The notes: generated by a model from the letters alone, not told the origin. A stretch of DNA of 64,000 bases from Bettongia penicillata ogilbyi (GCA_023548195.1 JAJHZJ010000311.1:4425919-4489918); one strand, 5' to 3'; counted from the stretch's first letter, positions 46,420 to 59,515 are shown. Translations and numbers: made by a program.

Positions 46420-49400
46420 CATGTGCACTCCAGTGTATACACACTGGGGTAGGTAAGAGGGGAGAGTGAGTCTGGGGATTTTATGTGGCGGGGGGAGAGG
46501 TTGGTGGCTATTTTGTCACATGTCTCCTTGGAACTCTCTGGGACATGGAGTCCTTTTGTTCTTTGGAAGGAAAGGTTCCCAGAGTAGGGCTGAGGTGCCT
46601 GCTCACGCTGCGGTCCCTAGTGGGGCGCGGTAAAATTTGGGGATGAACTGTTCCCAAGCCTGGGATTTTTGGTCATAATAGAGCCTGTTCCTTGGGGAGT
46701 GCCTTCCCTCTTGTGGCTTCTCAAGCCCCACAGCTCTGCTCTTTAACCCCCTCTCTTGGGGCCTCCCCTCACCCACCCTGTGATTTATAGATGTCAACCT
46801 ACTGAGCACCCTTCCAACAGCTCCAGGGCAGTGGTCATATCCCCTGAGGAAGAGGGATGAGGAAAAAGGGAGGGGGCAATTATAGGACTACTAGGTTGCC
46901 TGCTGGTTCCGGAATTGGATACCTTTACTAAATTCTGGGCAGCTTTAGAATAGGGGACTGTAACAGCCTCAGATCCATAAACCGATGGCAAAATCAGGGT
47001 GTAAAGAGGAAAAGTGATGAGGCCAAGGTCACGAAGTAGAACAAAGTGTTAGGCACTCTGATTCTCAGACTGGGTAGCAAGAGAGTATCCTGAAATATTG
47101 AGGGGGATGTGTCTTCTTTTGTGTCATGGATCCATCTGGTTGTCTGGTGTCATTTATAGACACTTCAGAATAGTGTTTCCAAATAATTGAAGAAAATGCT
47201 AAATTTGAGTTGGATATAATTTTTTCCTCATTCAAGTTCACAGACTCCTCCACCCCCTCGTTAAGAACTGCCTTAGGGCTCGATAGCAAGTTATCGGGTG
47301 TGTATTGGGGGGGAGGGGGGCAGTCTCCCAAAGAAAGATTTTCCGGAATTCTAGTGTCTTTTAGCGCTGGGAAGGGGGAAGTCCATCTTCCAGTTTAATC
47401 TCATTCCCTCTTGTTACAGTTAGAAAGTAACACTGGAGTATGCTGGGAAAAATGGGGAGGACTGAGGGTGGGTGGAAGCTTCTCTGATAAGGACCTTGAG
47501 GTGATGGGGGAGAGGATTGGGGATTAGATACTAGAAATCTTGCTCCTTTCTGTAGGTGGTTTTTCTCTGATCTCTGGACAAATCTGGTGGCCTCATTCAT
47601 CCTAAAAGCAGGGATGGGGGAGCAGATGGGAGGGTGAGGCTGCACTAAAGATGTTTAAGTGTTGAGGACCCTCTGAACTCAGCTTCCCATCTCCTGTGAC
47701 TTAGGAGAAGAATGGGGGGGAAGGGGGAAACAGGGTAACCTGCAAGGGTGCTCTCTGTTTTCAGCCTCCAGTTCTGAGACTCTCATATGTATCACCCTCA
47801 TAAACCTTCAGAATCTGATCCCAGAAAAATCACCACCGTGGTATTGGCATCAACATTCTGACAAGTGCTGCCAAGTTAAGATATATAGAATCCCTTTTTG
47901 CCAAGGCTTCTGTCCCTTGTCTTCCTGCCTGGCATGGAAAAATAGGTTTGCCAAGGGTCTTCATCCCTGCTCTTCTTTGCTGTTCCCATCTCCATCCCTT
48001 TTCTAGAGTTCACTGGGAACAGTGTGTCCTTGAAAGGGTTAAGTCTGGTTGGCTGGGACCCTGGTTCTCTTCCCACCCCCCCACCCCCCACCCCCAGGAT
48101 TGGTGCCGGGAGGGGTGGTTAGCAGCTTGCTCTAGTTGGCGTCTCTCCCAGAATGCTTCGGAAAAGAACTCCCCTTTGACCCCCAGTACAAACTAAGCCC
48201 AGCCGCCAGAGGGGAGGAGGGAGGACTGCCTGCCCAGCCGCCTGCTCTGGGCTTCACCCAGCTCCCTCCCATCTCAATCCTGATCCTACGCCATGTTTTC
48301 CCTACCCGTGGCCACTGAAACCCTGTTAGGGCAACATTCCATCCCTGCCAACGTGCACCACAGGGGGCTTTGAGGAGCATCTCTCTGTCCAGGCATCTGC
48401 CCATTCTCTGCCTGAAGTCCTTAAGGGAAACTATTGGGATACGGGATTCTTGGGTGCCTTCCTTACCCCTCCCCAAGGGTCTATACCCTACCCCTCCCCT
48501 CTGTTTTCTGTCCTTGAGTAGGGTGTGCTATAGCCTCCCCTGGAGGGTTTCCTGGCTTCTTCTCCTGAAGATGAGTGTCTTGGTATCCACCAATCTAGCC
48601 TTCTTCTTCTCCTCCCCTCACTCCCCACCCCTAACCGATCTTCTTGGATTGGGTCAGACCATAAGAGGCCTCTCCCATCTCAGTATCTCAGTAGAGAAAG
48701 GCACTGAGGCTTATTTTCATTGCCTCCTTCCCTGCTTCCAGGATGGGGGTGGGGGAGCTGGGGGGAGAGAGTGGTGTGGCAAGGAGGCCTGGCCCCCAGC
48801 CAATCCACAGAGGCCCTGGTGGGAGTGGGGGGTGGGAAGGGGGTTCTGTGCAGCTCAGAGACTTCCTGGAGCTGTAGGGTGTGTGGGGGTGGGGAAGTTG
48901 GGGGGATGTAGGAGAGAGCAGGATGAAAACGGAGTGTTTAGAAGAGAGCCGGGAACCCAGGAGTCCTCCAGTGTCTGTCTTTGAAGGTTGAGGGGGGAAG
49001 AGAGGGATAGGCAGTAGCAGGAAATCCCAGATCCCAAGGAAAGTGTTTAGGTTTCCCTTCTGTCCTAGGGGGAGACCACAGGGGGCACGTCAGGGTGTGC
49101 CAGATGCTCTGCCCCACCCCACAATCCACACCCTTTAGCCCCAGCCTCTGACTTAGATCCCAGAGTTGGAGAGTCTTTGTAAATGTCTCTGTGGTTGGTA
49201 GTGTCTCTATTTCTCTGTCTGTCCTTGGGTGTCCACATCTCTGCCTCCTTTCGGCTCTCTCCCTCAGCTTCAGGGCAGCCCACATTGGGGTCCAGGAGAC
49301 AACTGGAAAGGGGTCAGAGGGAAGGGAGCAGCAAGCGCTTCCCACCTGTTCCCTTTTCTACACCCAAGGTGGGAGGTGGGGGAATAGTTACTATCTTATA

Positions 49401-50375
49401 CTATCCCATCTCATGTGGGGGCAAAGGTGTGCCTCCCTGCTCACCCCAACCCCTTCTCCACTACTCACTCTCCTGGCCCCAGCCCAAGCTGGCTGGATGG
49501 CAACCAGCCATGATAACGTGGTTTCTGACCCTGCCCCACCCCCCCTTTACTTTCCCTCTCCCTCCCTCTCCCCTTCTTTCATACTTAGCAACAGCTCCCT
49601 GAATTCACAACAAACACTCTTGTGGGCTCCTGGTCTGACTAGGAAAAGCTGGAGGAGCTTTGGAGGGGGAGGGGGGAAAGGAGCAGAAAGGGAAATGCCT
49701 CCCCCAGCTGTCCCCAAGAGTGAGGTACTGACTCCCTCTCCCTGACCAGTCAGAAGAGAAGGGGCATCGGGCTAAGGAAGTCAGGACCTGGCAAGGGAGG
49801 GGTGGGTTGGGACAGGTGGGCTGGAAGGATGGACGGACCGTTGGTATTGGGCAATCCAGAAGACCAGCAGCCTGGGAAGGGACAGGGTAGGGGCTGGAAT
49901 ACCACTCTTAGCCTGTCCTAGCCTGACCTTTGACCCACACCCACACCCAGGGGGTGGGGCAGGAGGAAGGGGCAGGAACACCGTGGGCTCCTTCCCTAGT
50001 GAAAGCCTATCTGGCCTTGCTCCTTTCTCCCTGCTCTCCCCCCGTACCAGAGCCTGAGGAGGAGGAGAAGCGGCCCTCAGAGCGCTGTCCTCCCGGGCCC
50101 CTGCATTTTGGGTGGGGATGGGCATGAAGGAAGGAATGGGGACAGCCTGGCTTGTATGGATTGTTTTCCTGATCTCATTTGTTCCCATGAGACCGACCTT
50201 TCTCCTTTCTTTACTTTACCTTCTCTTCCTCCTCATTATGGCTTCTGGACATTTATGCTGATTTGACATGCTGGCTCTGTGGTCCTCCCAGTCATTCCAA
50301 CTGGGAAAGAGCTAATAGGTGGGTGGATGTGGGGGAAGGGAAGCCGTGAATATAGATTTCTAAGAAATTCATACC

Positions 50376-50377
<2 letters not shown>

Positions 50378-50449
<72 letters not shown>
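50378..50449 (+). repeat. (CA)n microsatellite
   Basis: About 36 uninterrupted CA units. Confidence 0.97.
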
Positions 50450-50451
<2 letters not shown>

Positions 50452-50614
50452 CAGCGCTTTGCTCTTTCATGCCTCAGTTTTCCCACCACTGTGGGTGACA
50501 TCTTTATTGTCAAGTTCTGGGAGTGGCCAACATCCCAAAAGGCCTGAAATCTTGTCCCATGACATCCCAACCCTATTCAGGGTGACTTTAGATAATGTTT
50601 TTGAAATAATTTTT

Positions 50615-52300
50615 CTGGAGTTCCTAGTTCCTCATATTAGGAGCAGAAGGGACCTCAGAGGCCATGTGGTTCAGTACCCCCCACACACCCCAACACTTCT
50701 GACCATTAAGAAAACTGAATTGTAGGGAGGTTAAGTTGACTAAGGTAAGAACTGGGATTTGAACTCAGGTCCTGCTTTTTGAGTTAGGACTCTACTGACT
50801 TTCCTTAGGCTTGAACCAAAAATTGTAGATGTGTGGTTGACAAAAGACATTCTTTTTGCAAAGACTCATTAAAAGATATCTACATTATGTAGATTCAGAA
50901 CTGTCCCAGAAATATCTGCAGTACACGGCCCCCATTTCCTACCTGCTGATACATCCTACTCTTCCGCTTCCCCCAAGACTCCCCTGGGAAGCATGATCTA
51001 TAGAGTTATATGTGACCTTGAACCTGAGACTGGCAGCCTGGGGAAGTGAAAAGAATGATGGGCTTGAAATTAAGAAGTCTCAAGTTGAATATAGCAACGG
51101 TATGTAGTAGTTGCTTAACTGTAGACAAGTCATCTTACCTCTCTGATCCTCAGTTCCTCATTTGTAAAGTAGATGCTACTTTAGAGGGTTGTTGTGGGGA
51201 AAGGGGCTATAGAAATGGAAGTTATTGTTAGACCTGGCTGCCACCAACCAGCTGTGTGTCCTTGGGCAAGTCAACTCACTTTTCTGAGTGAAATTTTGTC
51301 ATTTCTAAAGTGAGTAGGTTGGATAGATGATCTGTAAAGTCCCTTCTAACCTCGATGATTCTCTGTTCCTGGAAGGGTGGGAGGTGGGGTGGAGGGAGAG
51401 ATGGTACCAGTGAGGAACTGTCAGAGCACTGTCCCTTTCCAGGAACTGGGACTGAACACATCTGAGGGCATTGATTGACAACTCCCCCAACCTATCTGTA
51501 TAAAACTCAGCCTAGACACTGCTCTGTAGCAACACTGAGTGAAGGATTTGGAGACACCTTCCAGTTCTCCTAATTTCCTTGGGGAGGCCCAAGGTGATTA
51601 TGACTGGGTGCCAGTCATTGGCAAGGAAATTCTAGATGATATCCACTTCATGCCTAGGGGTGAAGTTTAGGGCAGTGGGAAAAAACATGGGTTCAGGTGA
51701 GGAAATACAAGTTGGGATTCTGGGGTAGGAAGAAAACTGACTGCACCCAGACATAGCTCCCAGAATTCCAAATGATATTGAAGGTAGAAGAAAAGGTAGA
51801 AGAGAGGGGCCTCTGGCAACAGAGGGGTGGGACTGGGGCTAGATTGTAGTGGAAAGAGCCCTGAAATTTGTGTGCCTAAACCTCAGCTCAGATCCCAGAT
51901 TGAACACTAGCCGTGCGGCCTTGAGCAGACTGCTTAATCTTCATCCAGTGTTTAGCACAGTGGCAGGCACGTAGTAGGTTCTTAATAAACGTTTATTGAT
52001 TGCTGGATCTCAGAGTCTGTTTTCTGTTTTGTAAAATGGGGATAAGAGTGATAACAATACCTGCACTACCAGCCTTGTGAGGATATTGTAAAGACCAAGT
52101 AAAATAATGCTCCCTCAAGTACATGTAAATTGTAGTCTGTGGAAGGCTTGGGTTCAAGTCCTGCTGTTTACCTCTTATGTAGCCTTGGACAAGTCATTTT
52201 TCCAGCCTTTCTCAGGCTTAGTCTTCTTTATCCATCAAATGGAAGTGTTGAACTACATTGTGCCTATGAATTCTTCTAGTTCCAAATCCTAGGATTCTGT
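50615..52300. repeat. MIR/SINE-derived copies in BCL9L intron 1
   Basis: Antisense MIR-like piece at 50615-50790; plus copies at 51033-51230, 51240-51360, 51860-52110 (AGTAGGTTCTTAATAAACG) and 52145-52300. These are the first interspersed repeats after the CpG island. Confidence 0.55.
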
Positions 52301-52789
52301 TGTCTGTGGGTTTCTGGATTCCTCTTGGGTTGTGTTCTTTGGGGCAAGGGCCTAAGAGGGTGGGTCAATCTGTGTGAGGTGAACTAAGCTGAGACAGGTG
52401 ATCTGGCCTTGGAACTCTGAGCCCCTCCCCCATCCCTAGGACTTGGTGTCCCTATTTCAGGATTAAGCTGATTAGGATGTGGCAGAAACGCCTGGGATGC
52501 CAGGACACCTGGGTCTGCTGTCCAAGGCTAGGCCCTGCCCTTGCCCTCTCTGGCTAGATGCCATGAGAGTGGCAGAGAGACCCCTGACTCCACCAGCTAG
52601 CCTAGAATGCAGAGAGGGCAAGCTATTTACCTGATCTTGTGCCTCCCCTAACCCTAAGGCACTATGGGGTGAGAGTGAGAGTGGACAGAGATCTGGCTTG
52701 GTGCCAGGGTCCTGGCTTGTCTCCTGCTGACCACTGCTCCCTGCTGGGCTGGTCATGCCCATCTGTGCCTGTCTCCCAAGGCTCTCTCA

Positions 52790-52960
52790 CCGGGCAGGCT
52801 AGGGCTATTTTTGGTAGCCGGCTGGGGCACTGGGGCTGGTTTCAGATGTTCCAATGTTAGCAGGAGAAAATGGGAACAGATGGCTAGAGGGTTCATATCA
52901 TCAACCCTGGAGCAGTTTATTTATAGGACCTCATTAACCCTTAGGGGGGCTGGCTGGAGC
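52790..52960. promoter_or_regulatory. Candidate intronic element with CArG/MEF2-like core
   Basis: CTATTTTTGG at 52805-52814 is one base from both the SRF CArG box and the MEF2 consensus. It is framed by inverted GGCTA/TAGCC arms. An AT-rich TTTATTTATAGG lies about 100 bp downstream. The surrounding 170 bp are unique sequence. Weak evidence. Confidence 0.25.
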
Positions 52961-53319
52961 CACCCAGAAATATACTGGGTTCCCTGGTTAGGGGAGGTCA
53001 GGTCTAGATGCCCTCTCCCATTTCTCTCCTTCCACCTTTTCCACCAAAACGCCCTCAGGCCACATCTTTTCTTCAAGACTGAGTGAGACCTGGGGAAGAT
53101 AGAGAGAGGTGCCCACCCAGGAACTTCTATCATCTGAATGGCCACTATACTCAGCGGGGCAGAGGAATCATGAAAAGAGCTGCAAAGAACAATGAGGAGC
53201 AGGGTAGTAGTCATTGGTCGTGATAACTAAAGAAGGACAGGCAGTCATAACCCAAAGTGGAGGGTGCGAACCTCTGAGAAAGGATGCGTTGGACCTCCCC
53301 TTTACCCTCTGCGACCAAT

Positions 53320-54300
53320 AGAGATTCAGTGGAATCAGCAAACTGTTCCTGGACTCAGGAGACCCGAGTTTCAATCCTGCCAGGTAGCTGTGTGAGCCTG
53401 GGCAAGTTACTGAGCCTCTCAGTACTCTCTGTGAGGTACTTATCTCCACTGCGAGGTGGGGCTGTTACCTTCAGCATCTCACAGGGTGGTTGTGAGCAGT
53501 AATTTATTTTAACCTTCATTTAACATGAACGTGAGTGACTGTTACCGTAAAAGCCTTGCATGCGAGTGTGTGTGTGTCTGTCTGTCTGTCTCTCTATCTC
53601 CTCATTCTTATTCATATTTTTAGAGGCAACGGAGTAGCACAGTGAATAGAGTGCCAGGCCTGGAATCAGGAAGACTTGAGTTCAAATCCAGCTTCAGATA
53701 CTTAACTAACTGTGTGACATGCCTGGTATATAGTAAATGCTGTACAGCTGTCATCGTCATCTGCGGCAGCACGTAAACGATGACTTTATATGTACTTCAC
53801 AGGTTACCTCCTTACTGCCTCAGTAGTAGAACTAACTGGCTAGGTTCTGTACTTTTTATTACCTTGATGGCAGCCTGAGTATAATGACAGAAAAAATGTT
53901 GGGCCCTGATGGGGGCTCCAGGCCAGTGTGTCAGACCCCCACATTGTTTGTGCACCAGGCATCCTGAATCCTATCGCTGGAAGTCAGATGTGAAGAAAAC
54001 TGGCTTCAGATGCTGCTGTCAGCCCCGACATTGGGTAGATGGGACACAAGGGCTGGTTCACAAAAGTCCCTGCTGCTGCTGACTGGGTTAAAGGCATAGG
54101 ATCATGGCTGTAGGGATGGAGGGGCCTTAATAGCTATCTATTCCAACCCCCACATTATCTAGATGAGGAACCTTAAGCCCAGAAAATTTAAGTAATTTAT
54201 CCAGGCTAACATAGGTAACAAGTGATGAGATGAAATTTGAAGTTAGTTCTCTGACATCAAATTCTTGCATTCTTTTCACTGTCTCCATCCTGATAGGATA
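53320..54300. repeat. SINE and MIR copies
   Basis: Plus copies at 53320-53520 and 53622-53762 (GTGAATAGAGTGCCAGGCC, GAGTTCAAATCCAGCTTC) with a TGTC-rich microsatellite at 53565-53598. An antisense MIR-like copy is at 54110-54300. Confidence 0.6.
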
Positions 54301-54879
54301 CGTACATTCTAGAGCTTAACAATTTTGCGCTTTGTGAGTCATTTGATGTTATATTTTGGGGCTGGTTAGATCCTTTTGGAAATTCCAATCTCTTTCTCAA
54401 GTCTTCTAAGGGGAAGAAAGAGGGAAGTCCATGATTAGGTCTGGAGAATATGGGGGAATCCTTGGAGGCCAAGAACCACTGATAACAGCAGGGTCTACGC
54501 AGAAGAGGGAGAGATACAGAAGGGGTTAGCATTGAGCTTTGGGGAGTTGACCAGTAAAGATGTGAAAAGATGTGGTAGGAAGAAATGAAGAAAACCCTTA
54601 TCTGCTAAGCTAAGGTATGGCTGTGAGAGATGGTCTTCTGGCTCACAGTCCTTCCTATGAGATGTTTCCATTCCCGGGAATTTAGGAAGGGCAGGGAATG
54701 TGAGGTTGCTGAAGTGGACAGAGGTGGGTGTTAAGGTCAATGGACCTTGAATCCCTAATTTCAGTTTTCCAGTATGTGACATTGCTAGATTTTCTGTCTT
54801 CCTTATAGAAGAGAGAGACCCAGGTCTCCACTCTGCTCAGCTCTCCCAGTACCAGCCCATATGCCCCTCACCTTCTACA

Positions 54880-55200
54880 AGGGGTCATGGCAGTCTGGAT
54901 GCCAAAGTATGTGAGGACATGTGGGCCCCTAGGGGGAACGCTGGATGCCCTGTGTCTGGGATGTGGTAGAAGAGGTAGACCATTAGTGCTGGCAGGGCAT
55001 ATTGCCTTGCTGGGGGGGTTTACCCATCTTGGGCAGTACCTGGGGAAAGAGCGGGTGTTGGGTGAGATTTCGGCCGTGGCAGGCAGCCCGTGCCAGCGGT
55101 CTACCCGAACTCCTCTCCTCCCACAATGGCTCCATTGTTCCAAGCAGGCAAGCAGCCTGAAGGAGGCTCCTTGGACATCCCCCCCTCCCAAAACCAGGGC
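54880..55200. promoter_or_regulatory. Candidate intronic element with inverted SOX pair
   Basis: ACAATGGCTCCATTGT at 55123-55138 holds two facing SOX sites (ACAATGG and CCATTGT) around a CT centre, with four bases between the hexamers. It lies in a unique stretch of moderate CpG content. Such spacing suits SoxE (SOX8/9/10) dimers. Function not shown. Confidence 0.35.
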
Positions 55201-56983
55201 AAGCTTAACCCTTTAGGGGCTAGGAGCTGGGCAGGAGAGCCAAGCGAGAACTCTTCCCTCTGCTTACTTTTCTAGGTATCTGAGTTGATGGTGCTCCCCA
55301 TCCCGCCATCATCTCTGCATCATACCAGAGGAAGTTGCTTGGCCTTCCTCATTTATCCTCCCAATCCAGGGCTGGGGTAGCCAGGTTATGCCTTCTTCCA
55401 TGCCTCTCTTTCCCCATTCCCCAGGACATTTCCTTCTGCTGTAACATAGGGAACTCCTAGCAAGGGCTGGGGGCAGTTCTCACTTCCCTACCCCACCACT
55501 ATCTTGGCAGAGGTGCCAAGGGCAGGAAGTGCCAGTGGGGCATTCGAGTGGGGGCCAGATATATTTGGGTGGTTGGGGCATTCATTCCAGCCACCACTGC
55601 CTGCCCTACTGGATCTTGATCTCCCTTCCTTCCTGTGTAACCAGAGCTGGGCTGGGCCTAGCTCAGGATTTCGGTGGATTTAAAGGGACAGTGCCATTTC
55701 TGCTAACCCCTTTCCCCACCCTTAGGCTGGAGGAAATCCTCCTCCCTCCTTCCCCTGCCCCCCATTCTGCCCCGCCATTCACCTAAAGGTGGTGGGAAGG
55801 ATAGAGCCTAGGCCCATAGTCAACTTGCTTAGACATCATTAGGGAGAAACAGGAAGGAGCCTCTGGGCTCCCCTGGTCTCCCTTAGCCCAGCCAGCCCCT
55901 CCCCCCAACCCTAGGCCCCCTGTCTCAGGTTGGGTTACCAGTCTCCTCCAGCTCCCCGTCCCAGAGCCTTGGGGCGGGTGGGGTGGGCGGGGGTGGGCTG
56001 TGGTTTCCTGTGTTGGTTGTTTGTGCCTGGCCCCAAGTGCCCGCTGTACCCGGCTCCCCCTGGGTTTCCTGCCTTGTCTTGTTTCCTTGTCCTGTCCCAG
56101 TCCCCTTCCCCACCCCCACCCTTTCCCTTACCAAGCCCCCTGGGAGAGAGCTAGCCGGGATTTGGACAGTGGCGTTTGAGGGTCCTTGAGAAAAGGGGGA
56201 AGCTGTGGACTGCATTGCTCTCATATTGGGGAATCCCTGATGGCCCAGGGGGTATCCCTGCGCCCCCAAAGTTTAAGTCTGTCTGGAAGGCACCACTGCA
56301 GCCTAGCCGGTGTGGGTGGGGAGGAGACTTCAAGGCAATCCCAAGTTCATTCCAGGCCTTCTGAATGGTTGATGGGTATTGATGGTGGGGGCAGCTGGGG
56401 AACTTCCCCGACTGCTTCTTCCCCAACATCCTGGCTAAAAGTACCCTGACCAGGGAGGAATTTCCATGTCCCACCTGGGACCCCCAAAACAGCTTTGTTT
56501 TGCCCTTCATGGTCAAGAACCCTGGGCCTTCCCATGGAAATAGCCCTCATTTGCATGGTTCTCTTTAGGTGTAAGAAGGGAGTGATGCCGGGAAGTGGGA
56601 GAAGGGGAAGGCCCCCAGAGCCTGGAAGTCCCCAGGCAGAGGTTCCTGGGTCCCAGAACAGCAAGCCAGGCCCCCCACGGAGTTTCCTGCTGTGCTAATT
56701 GTCCTTTGACCTCCCCACCCCCTGTCTGAGTCATCACCTGCTCAGGAAGAGGAAGTGACCTCCTGCTTTGGGGCTTTCACGGGACAGAGCAAAGACCCAG
56801 CAGTCCTGGCTGTCTTGGGGGTCTGCTGTGCTGGCAGCCACTGTTTGCTAGGGCAGCAGCACCTCACTGGAGTCCGTTGTTGGTGGCTGCCCCCCTCCCC
56901 ATCAGGGTGACCTCTCCTCCCTATCATTCTGTCCCAGGGGACGAAACTATGCTATGTCTTGGGTCCTAATTTCCTCCTCTAAT

Positions 56984-57216
56984 TAAAGAGCTTTTAAACT
57001 GGGGACCACAGACCTGTGACTAGATTTCAGGAATTCTGTAAACTTAGGTGGAAGAGGAAATTACATCTTAATTTTCACTAACTTTGCTTCATTTGTAATT
57101 GTATGTATTTTATTTTGTGAATTTAAAAATCATTCTGAGAAGGGATCCATAGACTTCACCAGACTACCAAAGGTCCTTTTCATGCCATGGCCTCAAAAAG
57201 GTTAAAAATCTCTGCT
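56984..57216. repeat. hAT-like DNA transposon remnant, fullest copy
   Basis: Begins AGAGCTTTTAAACTGGGGAC and ends GGCCTCAAAAAGGTTAAAAA, roughly inverted. The inside shares TGTATTTTATTTTGTGAATT and CATAGACTTCACCAGACTAC with the copies at 1467 and 36052. Confidence 0.5.
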
Positions 57217-57284
57217 CAAATTTATTTGGTTCATTCTTGAACAGGGCCTGGGAAGGCGGCTGAATATAATAAATGATATTAATA

Positions 57285-58165
57285 ATAGCTGGCAGTCATA
57301 TAATACTGTAAGTGTGGTAGATTACTTTATGTATATCATCTCTTTAGATCCTCACAACCCTGTGAGAAAGGTGCTTTCATTATCCCCATTTTACAGGTGT
57401 TGAAACAGAGCTCAGAGGAGTTAAGTGACTTGCTGCCCAAGGTCACACAGCTAGTGTGGTATTCCTATTCAGTTCTCCCTGACCCCAAGTTCAACACTGT
57501 TCACTACACTGAGCTGCCTGGAACTTGACTAGATCCCTGCAACTCAGATCTGTCCTTAGAAAATAGTTGGGTGGTCAGTGAAGGACTGGGGAAGAGCACA
57601 GCAGCGATGTCCAGTGGACATCTTGTCATCTAATAGGGCAAATGTGCAGGATCATTTTTGTGAGATCACCAAAGCAGAGCTCCAAGAGACTTTAGTTTAA
57701 GATACATTTATGAAGTGCTTACTATGTGCTAGGCAGGCACTGTGCTAAACTCTGGGAGACACACAGACACAGACACAAACACACAGACACAGACACACAC
57801 ATAGACACACACACACACACACAGGCACACATCCCAAGTTGTATAAAGGATAAATAGAAAATCCTGAACTGAGGTAAGGTGCTACAATTAAGGGGGGCTT
57901 CCTGTAGAAAGCAGAATTTTAGTTGTGACCTTCATGAAGCCTGGTAGGTCAGTAGTTGGGGTGGAGAAGGGAGGGCATTCCAGGCATGGGGAATAGCCAG
58001 AAAGAATGCCTGGAGCTTTTTATTTATCTGATAACTAAATTCTAATTTAATTTTCTTCACCTTTTAAATGAGAAAGCTATGGATTAAAGAAAGAAGTTAG
58101 GTGACTTGGGTAGATTTTGAACTCAGTTCTTTGGACTTCAAATTCATTGATGTTTCCTTGGCATC
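57285..58165. repeat. MIR, dispersed repeat with CA-rich insert, MIR
   Basis: Antisense MIR (57285-57522) has CCCCATTTTACAGGTGTTGA and AAGGTCACACAGCTAG. The long dispersed repeat (57695-58010) begins GCTTACTATGTGCTAGGCAG and is interrupted by CA/CAGA units (57760-57832). An antisense MIR scrap follows at 58040-58165. Confidence 0.65.
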
Positions 58166-58339
58166 ACACTTTGACTAACAGGCTGTGTTGAGGATCCAGA
58201 CACTGGGCCAGCTATAGCACATTGGGAGGAGATCTCCCTGCTCCAATTCTCATGAGTCTAGGGAAATGTAGATAAGCTCACTCTGTCTTTCTTGTTTTTC
58301 TCTCCACTCCTCTGCCTTGTTCTTCTAGTGGATATGAGT

Positions 58340-58400
58340 CTGTTTCTCTGCGCAGGTGACTCACACCTGCACCCACTTTATGTACACATTGGCTCCCTTC
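58340..58400. promoter_or_regulatory. Candidate AP-1 site between two ZEB/SNAI-type E-boxes
   Basis: CAGGTGACTCACACCTG (58354-58370) holds CAGGTG, the AP-1 site TGACTCA (58358-58364) and CACCTG. The two E-boxes face each other 5 bp apart. TCACACCT also matches a T-box half-site. It lies in BCL9L intron 1 in unique sequence. Confidence 0.35.
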
Positions 58401-59219
58401 CCCCCTGCTGAGGCAATGCTTCTCTTCCTAGGACATCTGAGCCCTTCTCCTCTCCCCCTCACCTATGGAGGAGGCTTCTGACCTCTTCAGGCACTGGAGT
58501 TGAAGTCTTCCCACTTAGACAGGTGGGCTCAGAACCTTACCCATGGTGGTTGGGCTAGAGCTCCTCATCGCCTCATTGCTCGCACTATGTGTTAGGGTTG
58601 GGGTGGGTGGGCCCTGGGAGCCCGAAGGGGAGGGGATGGGCTGCTGGAGAGGGCAAAGAAGGGAAGGGGAGGGGAGACAGAAAAAGTCTGACTCATCTGC
58701 TCTTGAATCAACTTGCCTGATGACCGGGTGGAGGTGAGGAGGAGGAGGGGGAGGGTAGAGCTTGGGAAGAGGGGGCTGGTACTACACCTTTGGGCTTTGT
58801 CTGGAAGAGGGCTCAGGAGGGGTTTGGAGGGTACACTCAGCTCCTCTTTGTATTTTTGTTTTATGGTTGGCTGGGTACAGGATGAGGGGAACAATTTTTC
58901 ATCAGTTGGCCCTGTAGCTGTTTTCTCATCCCTGGTCTTGGAGGTCCTAGTCATTGGGGCCCTGAATGGCATTCTTATGCAGAGGGTGTGGTAGTTAGCC
59001 AGGTACTGGAGTGGGGAAATGGATGTGCCTAGTGCAGATAGTATGAATTCCAGCTATTCATCTTACGTCTTCCTCCACCTCTTTTCCTATTTTTGAGCCC
59101 TGAGATGGGGGGAGCAGTAGTGAAGGGAATTTGGGAGGGGTCTTTTGAGACACACTATAAGGGGAGCAGAATAAAGTAGACACAGGGTGCTCTTTCTTGA
59201 AGACATCCTCAAGGAAGGC

Positions 59220-59515
59220 AGTGTGGTGCTGGGCTAGGAGTCCAGAGACCTGGTTTTCTGGGAAGGTTTTGCATCTAACCTGAGGTATGGTAGTAGCAAG
59301 TCATTCTCCTAATCTGGACTAGTTTCCTCTTCTGTAAAATAAGGGCCCTGGTATTCTCTAAGGTTCTCATAGAATGTGAGAACTGGAAGTGATACCTTAG
59401 ATTTGGTATCTGTAATTTGGGTGATGGACAGTTTCAGATGAACTGTGCAGGTCACACCTTTGACCCTATTACAGCACCTGGCATGTAGTAGGTACTTAAT
59501 AAATAACTGTTAGAT
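59220..59515 (+). repeat. MIR-like SINE
   Basis: GGAGTCCAGAGACCTGGTTT, CTCTTCTGTAAAATAAGGGC and a terminal GTAGTAGGTACTTAATAAAT. Confidence 0.55.

Noticed and set aside
48370..48984. 204-codon open frame in BCL9L intron 1
   Set aside because: No recognisable domain and biased Gly/Ser/Leu composition; it is probably chance. The C-rich tract ending in AG at 48074-48100 looks like an acceptor, but no good donor follows.
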